NCBI GenBank assembly: GCA_933228675.1
Contig: OW121744.1
Location: forward strand, 114,537,600-114,601,599
Length of the DNA: 64,000 nt
Direction of reading: 5' to 3'
Source of the DNA: Stomorhina lunata
Taxonomy: Eukaryota > Arthropoda > Insecta > Diptera > Rhiniidae
Shown piece after piece: positions 12,755 through 25,215 of this stretch (the stretch's first letter is position 1; each line of letters opens with the position of its first letter). The notes below the pieces were generated by a model. The model saw only the letters and a program-made list of their open reading frames with translations. It was not told where the DNA came from and ran no database searches. The translations under genes and the position numbers were made by a program.

Positions 12755-15073
12755 CTAGAGGCGGAAGAAAAGATAAAGGTAACGTGGTAAGAAAAATTGT
12801 GGATGAAGTACGAAAATACGATTTGGTTTTCAAGAGGAATTTCAAATCCATCTTGTATTAGGGTTGAGAAACCTGGAAACTCACAAATGCTGTCATTAAA
12901 CGCCTACAAACCTTGGACGAATCGCATAAGAAATGAGGATCTACTAAACTCGATAAACCGAATCCCTGTTTCTATAGAGGTATGTCAAGGGAAATGGTGG
13001 TGGATAGGCCAAATACCAACAATGCTCGACAAGCGCTTCGTTGGAATCCACAAGCTCTTCGTTGGATGGTTGAGGCCTATGCTTCACTGGAGTTAAGGAT
13101 ACCAGAAAAGAAGAATGATCCCGGATTTGAAAGCGATAGTTTACCAAATATAATAAAGAAACAAGACCCCGGAGAAGACCATTTGGCTGTAGTACCTACA
13201 GAAACCCAAAAGTATATCATCAAGAGCAACAAAGGATCATACAAAATGATAAGGAAAAGATGCCTTAGGGAATCTGGGAATATAATCCCGAATACTGAAG
13301 ACTATTCGGATGTAATATGAAGAGAACACTGGAAACTGAACACTTTCGAAACTGATAATGAGAGATTATCCAAAATTGCTCGAAAAATATTTCTTACGAA
13401 AGCTTGGAAGATCATCCCGAATATAGATGCAATGGATCACCCACGTAAACAAAACAAGGAAAGACTATTACGATATAAGATAGAGTATAAAGTATATCAT
13501 CAAGAGCAACAAAGGATCATACAAAATGATAAGGAAAAGATGCCTTAGGGAATCTGGGAATATAATCCCGAATACTGAAGACTATTCGGATGTAATATGA
13601 AGAGAACACTGAAACTAAATACTTTCGAAACTGATAACGAGAGATTATCCAAAATTGCTCGAAAAATATTTCTTACGAAAGCTTGGAAGATCATCCCGAA
13701 TATGAATGCAATGGATCACCCACGTAAACAAAACAAGGAAAGACTATTACGATATAAGATAGAGAGATAATGAAAGATATATCTTATCATCCCGAATGTG
13801 GAAGCGATAGAAAATATCATTCAGCACCGGATGGTAGGAGTTCATCTGGTTATGATAACAAACGATCATCCAAGATGATATGGAAAATGCGGCTTTGGGA
13901 GCTTAGAAGATCATGCTGAATATGAAGGCAATAGATCACTGAATGAGTAATAGCAGCGAAACACATCCTTAGGAAAGACACTTCTGGGGTAATATCGATC
14001 AAAAACCGCATGAGATTGGAATATAATTTGATCATTTTGACGCGGAGAAAGAGTTCATTTAAGATGGAAACAAGAAAGAAATGCTTGAGAGATCATATTT
14101 TACTACGTTCCGAATGTGATGTTGGGAAAGATCACTTGGGCATGGAAAGGAGAGATGGTCGGTAACCTTTAGATAAAGAGACTAGACAAGATCATTTGGA
14201 TAAGGTAAAATCATCGCACATCTAAGAAAAGAAGATCCTAATCATAAGAGGTTTCGGCTATGAAAACAATGATCATTGGATATCGTACTACGAAAGATCA
14301 TCCGGATGTGATGTTAGGAAAGTTAACTTGGCCATGGATCGGAGATATGATCGTAACCTTCAGACAAAGAGACTAGATAAAATCATTGTAATGAGATAAA
14401 ATCATCGCACATCTTAGAAAAAAATATGATAATCAAAAGGTCATATGGATGTGATGACGTGTGATCAGTGAAGGTGTAAGGGACGATTACTTGGTAGTGA
14501 AAAGAAAAGGTTATGAAATCGTACTTTTTTTGGATGTTTAAGGAAATATCATATGTTAGGAGATCTATTAGGTAGGATAATTCAATAATTAAGGTAAGAC
14601 ATTTGGATTTGGTTAGTCTTTAGATTGAGGAAACAATGGTCGTCAAAAATTGTACTGCAAAAGATCATTTCGGTGTATTACTCGTAACTAAAGATCATTG
14701 GAAACAAGTTTTCTAATTGAAATAAAGCAAATAGCTACGAAAAGAGGTGTCCGAGAAAATCACATGGGCATTGAAAAGAGATATTATAAAACCTTAAACT
14801 AAGAGATGCGCTAGGTAAGATAATTTGATAATTTAAAACATACGTTTAAAAAATCCGAAGATCATTCGGATTTGGTAAGATCATCACACATCGATGAAAA
14901 GATCATACCATCTCTCTCTCTTATGGAAACTAATTGAAACGGCCAACTAAAGAATTTTTCGGGTGTAACAAAAGAAGACACATTGAATCTATTAATAACG
15001 AAAATAGGCCCTCCTTCTTTGTAGAAGTAATAAATTATAAATTTTTAAATCTAAAATAAAAACTGATCCTCAC
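12755..15073 (-). other. Intron between the two coding exons, holding a GATCAT-rich minisatellite
   Basis: The 2.3 kb intron is defined by a GTGAGG donor at 15073 and a CTAG acceptor at 12758-12755, with phase 2 on both sides. It is GC-richer than the other introns and repetitive over 13211-14930. Plus-strand ORFs of about 100 codons at 12797-13320 run against the gene, overlap the acceptor side and lead into the repeat. I do not call them genes. Confidence 0.85.
13211..14930. repeat. Degenerate GATCAT minisatellite with 280-bp and 192-bp higher-order copies
   Basis: A block starting AGTATATCAT at 13211 recurs almost unchanged at 13491, an offset of exactly 280 bases. From about 13800 the sequence is a looser series of GATCAT and GGATGTGAT words. 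One larger unit beginning GTGATGTT at 14116 returns at 14308 (offset 192), with a partial third copy near 14750. It lies wholly inside the intron between the two coding exons. Confidence 0.85.
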
Positions 15074-17327
15074 CTCGTCACTATATCTCCATTAAACGAT
15101 TCCTTGCGAAAATCATTTTCAATACCCGAATCTCCCTTATCGAAACTACGTTGCTGCAATTTATCCCGTTTCAGGCTGCTATGCCAACGATCTTCACTGC
15201 TCTGGCGTCCATTCATGCCACGCTCCAGATTCTCATAACGTTTCATATTCTCTGGCGACGAGCGATACTGATCGGTGCTGGTAAACTGAGAATCCAATGA
15301 CTTGGGTTCATAATCTGTCAAGACATGACGTTCGGGCGTAACATCACGTATGGGTTTGCCGGTAAAAGAATCAACGCGTTCACGATGTCTGGATTCGCGT
15401 ACATGAGGCTTGCCATCAATATCAAACTGTGTCTCGCGCTCATAAACCTCTTTCACACCATGACCCTGACCGTCATCATAATATTTGGTATGTTTATAGC
15501 GAGAAGTCTTCTCCGATTTCGGTAGTGTAGAGGTGGAGATTTGAGTCAACGAAGGGGCTATAATATCCAAATGGGATCTTTCGGGCGAGTATTTGTTAAT
15601 GATTTCCTTGGCCTCGGGCTTGTGGAAACGAGGTTCATAGGGGTCGTGTAGAATTTCTCTTTCAGGACTGAGGTAACGATGACGAGGGCGATATGATGTA
15701 CTTGCATCGACTTCATCGTCTAATATACGTTCATGGGAATTTTCCCTTGAGGGTAAAAAGCCATTTCTTTCAAGAGTATTTCTTTCCAGAGTATTACTTT
15801 CACCAAATTTGCGTGAATGGATTCGAGATTCTAAACGAGCCCGCCGATAGCCCATATCATCATTGTGATTAGGCATTTCGTGACCAGGAGTAAGATATCT
15901 TTCCTGATGGTGGTGATGATGATGATAGCCATTCTCCCTAGGAGGGGTAATGCTTCTTATCTTGGGCACTATGGGAGGCTCTGCAGGCGATTTACTGCGC
16001 TTGTGAGACAAATCTTCCTCATAGTATTTGCGTGTCTCCAGGCCCAAGCCCTCATCTTCATCACTTAGATTACGAGGGGACAACTGTTGCCAGGGTGAGG
16101 GTGAAAAGGAGCCACCAATGTGAATTGTAGTAGTGCCACTGGCCGGATTGTAATTGGGAGAATATTGATTTCTTCCCCCACCATGACTAGCTATAAAATC
16201 GGTTTGATCTTCTGATCTACGTGAGTGATGATTGTGTAACATTTCTCTTTCGGGAGTGAAAATATCCCGTGAAGCTGAACGATATTCACGGGCAGGCGAG
16301 CGGTATTCTCTTACTGGCGATACTCGTGAGGGATAATCTCTTCTGGTTAAAGTATTTCTTTGAGGAGCAATATCATCTTGTAATTCCAATTGAGCATAAG
16401 TAATGCCCTCATTGGGTCTTATATAGGAAAAGGCAGGGCCCATTATTGTAGGAGGTGGTGAAAATCTCTCCATGGATAAACGTTTCACCATACCATTGAC
16501 AGTATGCCCCTTGGTAAGGGGCAACTTTTGGGCTGGCAGCTGGGAACTGTGCATGTTTTCTTGTGACTTAGCTTGTAAGGTTAAAATTTTCTCTTTTATA
16601 TTATCCGATATGGGATTACGAACCACGTTACCATCCAACTCGCTGTGGGAACGACTGCGATTTATTAGATCATTAATGCCACTTTCATGTTTTTCCCGAT
16701 CTGTTATAGCTTCCGACTTGCGTCTTTCACGATTGAATTGTTCCTCAAAGCAATCTTCTCGGGATTCGTTTTCTATAATGGGACTGAGTTGTGTGGAGGG
16801 CAGTTGTTTGTTGGAACCAGTTGGCGGAGAGGCTTTGGGTTCCTTAAGGACTTTCTTTAGTTTGTAAGAAGATGAACCCACATCACTTTTACTTCTCACC
16901 AAACGTTTGCCACCGCTTTCCTCAAAACGAGGATCTCTGTCAACGTTTTGATTGAGATTACTATCGCTTTTGCGACTGAAGATATTAAAGATTGAGGGTC
17001 TTTTACTGGGTTTTTTGGCGGCAGCGTCACTGTTGCTGCGACTCACTGGCTTGGTATTACTTGGCTTCTTTTTTCTCAAAGGCAAAGAATGAAATTTCTT
17101 GGGATTTGAATCACCACTTCGTTTGGTTTTCACTCTAAATGTGGGTATATTATCACCATTCTCTGCAATACTCTTGTGACGCTTGGCCTGGGCAAGTACT
17201 AGGGCGGCTTCTTTGTGTATACTCTCTGCTGAGAGATCGGCTGGTAGCTGATGATACTGGGGCGTGGTATGTTGAGGGGGCTGAAGATTGGTAGTTTCGT
17301 AATTTGTTAGATCGTTGGGACGCTTTC
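15074..17327 (-). CDS. Large internal coding exon of an unrecognised, largely disordered protein (partial gene)
   Basis: This is the main coding exon. It follows a pyrimidine-rich acceptor (TTCTTTCTTTCAG, 17340-17328) and ends in ACGAG before the donor GTGAGG. The open frame extends 64 codons upstream of the GTG codon at 17133, so that codon is an internal Val and not a start. Two bases completing a split codon precede it, and two bases of a split codon remain at the 3' end. The roughly 750 residues are rich in Ser, Arg, Glu, Pro and His, with no transmembrane segment or recognised fold. Visible features, numbered from Val 17133, are: a basic N-terminal part with several RSxS-type sites; an ITIM-like ITYAQL at 244-249; a tandem REYRSP/REYRSA (275-286); a six-His run (404-409); a tandem NTLER (447-456); and five variants of a (S/T)PER motif (about 293, 415, 489, 516, 599). 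It looks like a cytoplasmic tail or scaffold carrying proline-directed phosphosites. I do not recognise the family. Confidence 0.9.
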
Positions 17328-18235
17328 CTGAAAGAAAGAAAAAAATAATAATTGATTAAAGCTTTTTAATATTTGTAAATAAGTTTTCTTTATGAGTCAA
17401 AATTTTTGATTCAATATTTAAGTCTTCAAGTTTTAAGAGCTTTGTTATGGTTTCTCTTTTTCCCGCCTTAAATAAAAGATGAATAAACTTATTTTCTTAA
17501 GCTTTTACTTTACAAATATAACCAAGACTTTTGCAGACTTTTGCCTTTTGAGGTAAAATAGAAATAGTTTAAAAGAAACATCATCATCATTTGTCTTAAA
17601 TTACTAAATGTAAAACTTTGAGAATTCCAACAACTTAATCTTAGGTTAACAACATGAAAATCTAGTTCTTTTGAAAGGGAATAAAGAATCTTAATCTATC
17701 AACGAAGCCAGAGTTTATTCAAAGCAGAGAAGGCACAGTGGGGTATTAAGATTTAGTAAAACTAAGTTTCAAAGGTTTCAAATATAAGTTTATATCTTTA
17801 GCTAAAAAGAACTTAGAGATGCTTCCTTATAGATGTTTATAGTTCAAATTTGTAATAAGTTTAAGAAGTTAAGCTTTTTTAATTTCTTGCCTTCTCTAGC
17901 CCACTGTGTCTTAACTTCCCCCTTTTTACCTCATCTTAATGTAATTTTGATTAATGTCAATGATTGCTTTGGTGGCACTTAGGACCTAGCATTTGATGTG
18001 GCCTCTGCCATGAGCAATAAATTTATTATATAGCCATTTAGGGTCTGATGATGACTTCGAATGGCTAATGAGTCATCTATAAATTATTCTAAATATGACT
18101 TAGAAATATAAGAAAACCAATCCAAAAGTTATTAGCGTCTGTTAGGGAATTTGGACAGAATTAAGAGTACAGAGTTTTCTTTAAGTCTTTACTTTTCTTA
18201 AAAATAATTAAGATATTTTATTGAGTTTTTCTCAA
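17328..18235. other. Unique intron sequence next to the acceptor of the large exon
   Basis: It begins with the acceptor's pyrimidine tract (read on the minus strand). The rest is AT-rich with no coding potential seen. Confidence 0.6.
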
Positions 18236-20460
18236 ATTCTAGTAATGTCGATAATGCAGTATGCTGTAAGTATTCAATTATTTTTCCTTCCAAAAAATGT
18301 GCTTAGTCATTTTTTTTTATAATTTTGGTTAAGTTTCCTTTAAAGCTTAAGCTTTGCTTAGAAAATTTAGTAAATTTATTTAAGTTTTTTCTAAAAATTT
18401 TGTTAATATCGGTAATGCAGTTCACTTTAAATAGTTATTTTATTTTTATATTGAACATGTATATAGTTTCCTTTAATACTAGAGCTTTCTTAAGAAGGTA
18501 TTAGTATATTTATTTTAGGTTTTCTTAATTTTAATAATGCCGGTAAGGCAGTTCACAATAAGTATTGACTTATTTTTTATATATTCGAATTGGATGTTTG
18601 TAGTTTCCTTTAAAACTTGAGCTTTCTTTAGAAGGTATTACTTGTGTAGTATGTTTAGTTTTATTTTTCTTTGAATACTGACAATATCGGTAAAACAGTT
18701 CACTTTAAGAATTAAATTTGTTTTTATTTAATAATTAGATGTGTATTTTCTTAATTTGGATGGAGTTTCTTTTAAAATAATGCTTTCCCTAGGAAAATTA
18801 CTCTATATTTTTTCTTCAAATTCCGGTTATGTCGGCAATGCAGTTCACCAAAATATTTACTTAAAATTTTTTTTAAAATAATATAAGGCTTTATTATATA
18901 AAATCAAATGAAGTTTCATTTAAAATTTTAATTTTCTATAGAAAAATTAAGGTGTTAGTGGTTTTGTTTGAGTTTTTTTTTTTTCAAATTCCAATAATGT
19001 CGATAATACAGATCCATTTAAGTTTTAATTGTTTTTAATGGACTAAGTTATTTTCTGAACTTGAGTAGATTTTTCCTTTTAGCTTAAATTTCTTTAGAAA
19101 ATTTGAATTTTTGTCAATTTTATTTGAAAGTTTCTTTGAAAATTCTAAAAATGTGGATAATACAGTTCACTCGAATTATTTTTTTTATAAAAAACGGTTT
19201 TAGTAATTTCCTCAAATTGTATAGGGTTTCCGTTAAAACTTAAGATTTCTTTAAAAAGATTAAAATTACAAAAATGTCGATAATACAGTTCACTATAAGT
19301 ATTTTTTTTTTCAAAAAACAGTCTAAGTTATTTTCTGAGATTAAAACTTAAGTTTTCTTTGGAAAAATTAAGGTGTTGTGAATTTTATATAAGTTTTTTC
19401 TGATAATTCTAAAAAATGTCGATAATACCGTTTACTAAAACTATTTTTTTTAAACGGTTTAAGTTATTTTCTAAAATTGGAAAGAGTTTCCGTTAAAACT
19501 TAAGATTTCTTTAAACAAATTAATATTATAAAAATGTCGATAATACAGTTCACTATAAGTATTTTCTTGTAAAAAATGATTTGAGTTGTTTTCTAAAATT
19601 AAAGAGAGTTTCAGTTAAAACTTAAGTTTCTTAAAAAAAATTAAGGTTTTGTCAATTTTATTTAAATTTTCTCTGAAAATTATAAAAATGTCGATAACAC
19701 AGTTCACGTTAAGTATTTTTTTCTGTAAAAAACGGTTTAAGTTATTTTCTGAAATTGGTTAGAGTTCATGTTAAAACTTAAGTTTTCTTTAAATAAATTA
19801 GAATTACAAAAATGTCGATAATACAGTTCAATGTAATTAATTTTTTGTATAAAACAGTTTAAGTTTTTTTTTTCTAAAATTGGATAGAGTTTTCGTAAAA
19901 ACTTAAGTTTTCTTTAGAAAAATTTAGGTATTGGCAGTTTTACTCAATTTTTTTTCTGAAAATGTCGATAATTCAGTTCATATTTATTTTTTGTGAAAAA
20001 CGGTTATTTTTTAACATTGGATAGATTTTCGGTTAAAACTTAAGCTTTCTTTAAATAAACTAATATTATAAAAATGTCGATAATATAGTTCATTATAAGT
20101 ATTTTTTGTGAAAACGGTAAGTTCTTAGTTTTAGTTTTCTTTAAAAAAAACTAAGATAATGTCAGTTTTATTTAAGTATTTTATGCAAATTCCAATAATG
20201 TCGGTAATGCAGTTTATTTTTTACTGTTTATTTTTTTACAGTATTTAATTATTTTTTTTAGTAGGTGAAATTTGTTTCTTAAATTCAGCGGACTTTCCTT
20301 TCAAACAATGGCAGGAGTTATCAGCTGTAGCCTTCCTTAATTAATAAATTTTCTTTTCAAAAATTGTGGTATTGCCAATTTTATTTGAGCTTTTTCTTAA
20401 AATTAAAAATAATGTCGGTAATGCAGTAATATAAATATTGTCGATAAAGCAGTTTTATTT
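18236..20460. repeat. About 17 degenerate units on ATGTCGATAATACAGTTCAC
   Basis: The core ATGTCGATAATACAGTTCAC (variants GGTAATGCAG) occurs near 18245, 18405, 18540, 18685, 18830, 19000, 19150, 19275, 19405, 19535, 19685, 19815, 19965, 20080, 20197, 20410 and 20435. Between cores are a TTAAGTTATTTTCT stretch and GTTAAAACTTAAG followed by TTTCTTTA. Units are mostly 120-170 bp. Confidence 0.9.
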
Positions 20461-21870
20461 TTTTGTAAAACAGTACTTGACAAGTCTTTAATTAATAATA
20501 TCTTTCTTAAGTAATTAATGATTTAAAATATGAAATTAATTATTTGCATATATTTATACCATGAGGAGTGCCCTAACGATTTATACTGAAAGTGAAGTAA
20601 AACAATTTGTCTCAGTCCCTGAGCTAAAAATCCAGTTAGACCACAAATATTATTAATGGACCCAGTCGAAATAAATAAAAAAATCTCCATAAAAATTCAC
20701 AATTGTTTCAATATTATTAATTGTTTGAGGGAATTAGAAAGTGATTAAGTGGCAAAACTAGTTCACTAGATCCTTCTTAGTTTTGTAGATTTCTCCTAAA
20801 TCCAAGTAAAAATCAATATTTTTCTAATATTATTTACCTTATAATAAATACGAATTGACAAAAGCTCTTAATATACTAGTTTTAAATTTTTTTATATTTC
20901 TTTTTATTTTTATTGACTTATAAATTTAACATCTCGTGGAGAAATGTTAAACAGAAAATATTTACTCCTTTATTTGAAGATCATAAAAATGTAAGAAAAA
21001 AGTCTAAAAAAAGATTTGCTGGTTAGTAAGTTAGTCTTTTTTTTTGCAATAAAGATCTGATAAGATTTGAAGTCTCTAGCAGTTTTTTTACTACTTCAGC
21101 ATTTTTACTTGAGTAAAAACAGATTATAAGACTCAACATTAAGTGAAAGTCGAACCCATATCACATCTCAGCAAGTTTTTTCTTTAAGTGTTGTAATAAA
21201 TTAACTCTAACTCCCAAAATGGAAGAAAAAAACTTTTTTCTAGGTTTTTTAAATTCAATATTAAACAATTTGTAATCACCAGAAAGCGAAAAAAAGTCTT
21301 AAAAACTAATGATGAAAATTTTGAAAAACAAAAAAACTCCTTAGAAATATGTTACCTTCAGGCTGGCTAAAGTTTGATACAGTTTAATTTTTTTTACAAA
21401 AATAGAAAAACAGGCTTAAAACTCCTTAACAAGAGTTAATGTAGAGCATTTGGCAAATAAACCAAAATTAGTTTATCTTGTATAAAAAAACCATATAATG
21501 CATTAAGGCTTAAAAAAAAGCTTGAAAACAAATTAAGTTTAACATAAATTAGAGCAGATTTCTTATCAGCCAAAGAAACAGCAAAACAGCCAAATTAATT
21601 TTACATTAAAACGAGATACTCTAGAGCGTTCAAGACTCAAGCACGGTAGCATGCTAACGAATATAGCCAAGTATGTACCCAGATGACTGTTAAGCTTTAG
21701 CCTAAACCTGCAAAATAGCCTTTAAATTTGATCTTATTAAAATTTTGCAGAGAAGGTGTGGGAAATTTTGATTAGATCTTTTATGCGGTTAATTTGGCAC
21801 AGATTTGTTAAAAATTTCAGCAAAAAAATGTGGGTGAAAGGCAAAAGGTATTAAAATATTTCAAAAAAAT
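20461..21870. other. Unique AT-rich intron sequence
   Basis: Nothing supported beyond A- and T-runs. Confidence 0.5.
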
Positions 21871-24620
21871 ATGAAGACTTTTCTATAGAAATGTTGGAAG
21901 ACATTTCTAAAGAAAATTTTTATAAAAAAAAATTCTATAGAAAATTTTTTTATGGGAAAATTTTCTTAGAAAAAAATTCTATAGAAAATTTTTTACAAAA
22001 AAAATTTTTATAGAAAATTTTTTACAGAAAAATTTTCGATACAAAAATTTTTTGTAGAAAAATTATATAGAAAAATTTTTTAAAAAAATGTTTATAGAAA
22101 AATTTTCTAGAGAAAATTTTTTATAGAAACTAATTTTTGCAGAAAAACTTCTAGGGAAAAATTTTTTAGACAAATTTTCTATAGAAAAAAAAAATAAATA
22201 AATTTTTCTGTAAAAATTATTCTATAGAATTTTTCAAAATAAAAATTTTTCTATAAAAATTGTTCTATTAATTTTTTTTATGGATGAATTTTCTATAGAT
22301 AATTTTTATAGAAAAATTTTTATAGAAAAATTATATAGAAAAATTTTTTAAAAAAATGTTTATAGAATCAAATTTTTGCAGAAAAACTTCTAAAGAAAAA
22401 TTTTTTAGGCAAGTTTTCTATAGAAAAAAATAAATAAATTTTTCTGTAAAAATTATTCTATAGAATTTTTTAAAATAAAAATTTTTCTATAAAAATTTTT
22501 TCTATAGAAAATTTTTCTATTAAATTTTTCTATGGATAAATTTTCTATAGAAACATTTTTATAGAAAAATTTTCTATAGAAACATTTTTATAGAAAAATT
22601 TTCTATAGAAAAATTTTTATAGAAAAATTTTCTATAGAAAAATTTTTATAGAAAAATTTTCTATAGATAAATTTTTATAGAAAAATTTTCTATAGAAAAA
22701 TTTTTATAGAAAAATTTTCTGTAGAAAAATTTTTATAGAAAAATTTTCTATAGAAAAATTTTTATAGAAAAATTTTCTATAGAAAAATTTTTATAGAAAA
22801 ATTTTCTATAGAAAAATTTTTATAGAAAAATTTTCTATAGAAAAATTTTTATAGAAAAATTTTCTATAGAAAAATTTTTATAGAAAAATTTTCTATAGAA
22901 AAATTTTCTATAGACAAATTTTCTATAGAAAAATTTTCTATAGACAAATTTTTATAGAAAATTTTTCTGTAGACAAATTTTTAAAGAAAATTTTTCTATA
23001 GACAAATTTTTATAGAAAATTTTTCTATAGACAAATTTTTATAGAAAATTTTTCTATAGAAACATTTTTATAGACAAATTTTCTATAGAAAAATTTTTAT
23101 AGAAAAATTTTTATAGAAAAATTTTCTATAGAAAAATTTTTAGTAGAAAAATTTTTATAGAAAAACTTTCAATAGAAATAAAGAAAATTTTTATAAAAAA
23201 ATTCTATAGAAAGATTTTTTATGGGAAAATTTTTTTTTAGAAAAAAATTCTATAGAATTTTTGTACAAAAAATTTTTTATAGAAAATTGTTTACAAAAAA
23301 AAAAAAAATTAAAGAAAACATTTTTATGAAAAATTTTTTATAAAAATTTTCTATACAAATATTTTCGATAGAAACACATTTTGGTAGAAAAATTTTCGAT
23401 CGAAAAATTTTCGATAGAAACATTTTTAAGAAAAATTATAAAACTTTTCTATTGAGAAATTTTTATTATATAGAAAAATTTTCTGAAGAAAAATTATCTC
23501 CAAAAAAGTTTGGTAAAAAAGTTTTCTTTGGAAAAATTTTTATAAAAAAATTTTCTATATAAAAATTAAAAAAAAATTTTTCCATAAAAAAACTTATATA
23601 GAAAAAATTTTATAGAAAAGTTTTTTACAGAAAATTTTCGATACAAAATTTTTTTCATAGAAACATTTTTATAGAAAAATTTTCTATAGAAAAATTTTTA
23701 TAGAAAAATTTTCTATAGAAAAATTTTTATAGAAAAATTTTCTATAGAAAAATTTTTATAGAAAAATTTTCTATAGAAAAATTTTTATAGAAAAATTTTC
23801 TATAGAAAAATTTTTATAGAAAAATTTTCTATAGAAAAATTTTTATAGAAAAATTTTCTATAGAAAAATTTTTATAGAAAAATTTTCTATAGAAAAATTT
23901 TTATAGAAAAATTTTCTATAGAAAAATTTTTATAGAAAAATTCTCTATAGAAAAATTTTTATAGAAAAATTTTCTATAGAAAAATTTTTATAGAAAAATT
24001 TTCTATAGAAAAATTTTTATAGAAAAATTTTCTATAGAAAAATTTTTATAGAAAAATTTTCTATAGAAAAATTTTTTTAGAAAAATTTTCTATAGAAAAA
24101 CTTTTTTTAGACAAAATTTTTATAAAAAAATTTTTTGGAGAAAAATTTTTTAGAGAAAAATTTTTAGAGAAAAATTTTTATAGAAAAATTTTCTAGAAAA
24201 AAATTTTTATAAAAAAATTTTCTAGAGAAAAAATTTCTATAGAAACATTTTATATAGAAAAATTTTTTAAGAAAAATTTTGTATAGAAATATTTTCAATG
24301 AAAGTATTTTCGTAGAAAAATTTTGGATAGAAAATTTTTTATATAAAAATTTTTAGTAGAAAAATTTTTATAGAAAAATATTCAATAGAAAAATGTTTAA
24401 GAAAAATTATAAAAAAATTTTTTTATTAAAGTTTTTATTAAAGAATTTTCTATAAAACAATCTAATTAGAAAAATTTTCTATAGAAAAACTTTTATAGAA
24501 AAATTTTCTAGAAAAAAATTTTTATAAAAAATTTTCTTTAGAAAAATTTAAATTTTTTTGTAAAAATTATTCTAATAAAAAATATCCTATTAAGTTTTTC
24601 TATAGAAAATTTATCTAAAG
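21871..24620. repeat. CTATAG tandem array, about 29-bp units
   Basis: Units alternate TTTTCTATAGAAAAA with TTTTTATAGAAAAA, about 29 bases together. Two stretches (about 22540-22910 and 23650-24080) are nearly uniform. They are separated and flanked by degenerate copies with substitutions, indels and a mixed phase. Confidence 0.95.
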
Positions 24621-25215
24621 AAAAGACATTTCAAAAGAAAAATGACCAAGGGACGATATTTCTATACAAAAGTTGACCAAAGGAAGAAATTTTTGTAGAA
24701 AAGTTGACCAAAGAAAGACATTTCTATAGAAAAGTTGACCAAAGAAAGGCGTTCCTTAAGAAAAGTTGCCCAAGGGAAGACATTCCTTAAGAAAAGTTGC
24801 CCAAGGGAAGACATTTCTTAAGAAAAGTTGACTAAAAGAAGACATTTCTTAAGACAAGTTGACCAAAAGAAGACATTTATTAAGAAAAGTTGATCAAAGA
24901 AAGATATTTTTAAAGAAAAGATGACCAAAGGAGGACTTTTCTATAGAAAAGTTGACCAAAGGAATACTTTTCTATAGAAAAGTTGACGATAAAAAGACAT
25001 TTCTATAGAAATGTTGACCAAAGGAATACATTTCTATAGAAAATTTGCCCAAAAGAAGACATTTCAATAGAAAAGTTGAACAAAGGAAGATATTTCTATA
25101 GAAATGTTTACCAAAGGAAGACATTTCTAAAGAAAGGTTTACAATAAGAACACATTTCTATAAAAGAGTTGACCAAAGGAAGATATTTCTATAAAAAATT
25201 TGACGATAGTGAGAC
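24621..25215. repeat. 31-bp CTATAG array, degenerate, GTTGACCAAAGGAAGACATT type
   Basis: About 18 diverged copies of AAGTTGACCAAAGGAAGACA plus TTTCTATAGAAA, the same family as the 4.5 kb array. It directly adjoins the 29-bp array on its left and a CTTAAGTCTTTTG copy on its right. Confidence 0.92.

Noticed and set aside
12335..12861. Plus-strand ORFs of 63-115 codons
   Set aside because: Antisense shadows of the minus-strand exon at 12175-12754.
12797..13320. Plus-strand ORFs of 99 and 112 codons in the intron
   Set aside because: They run antisense through intron sequence and into the 280-bp tandem repeat. No recognisable domain or supporting signals.
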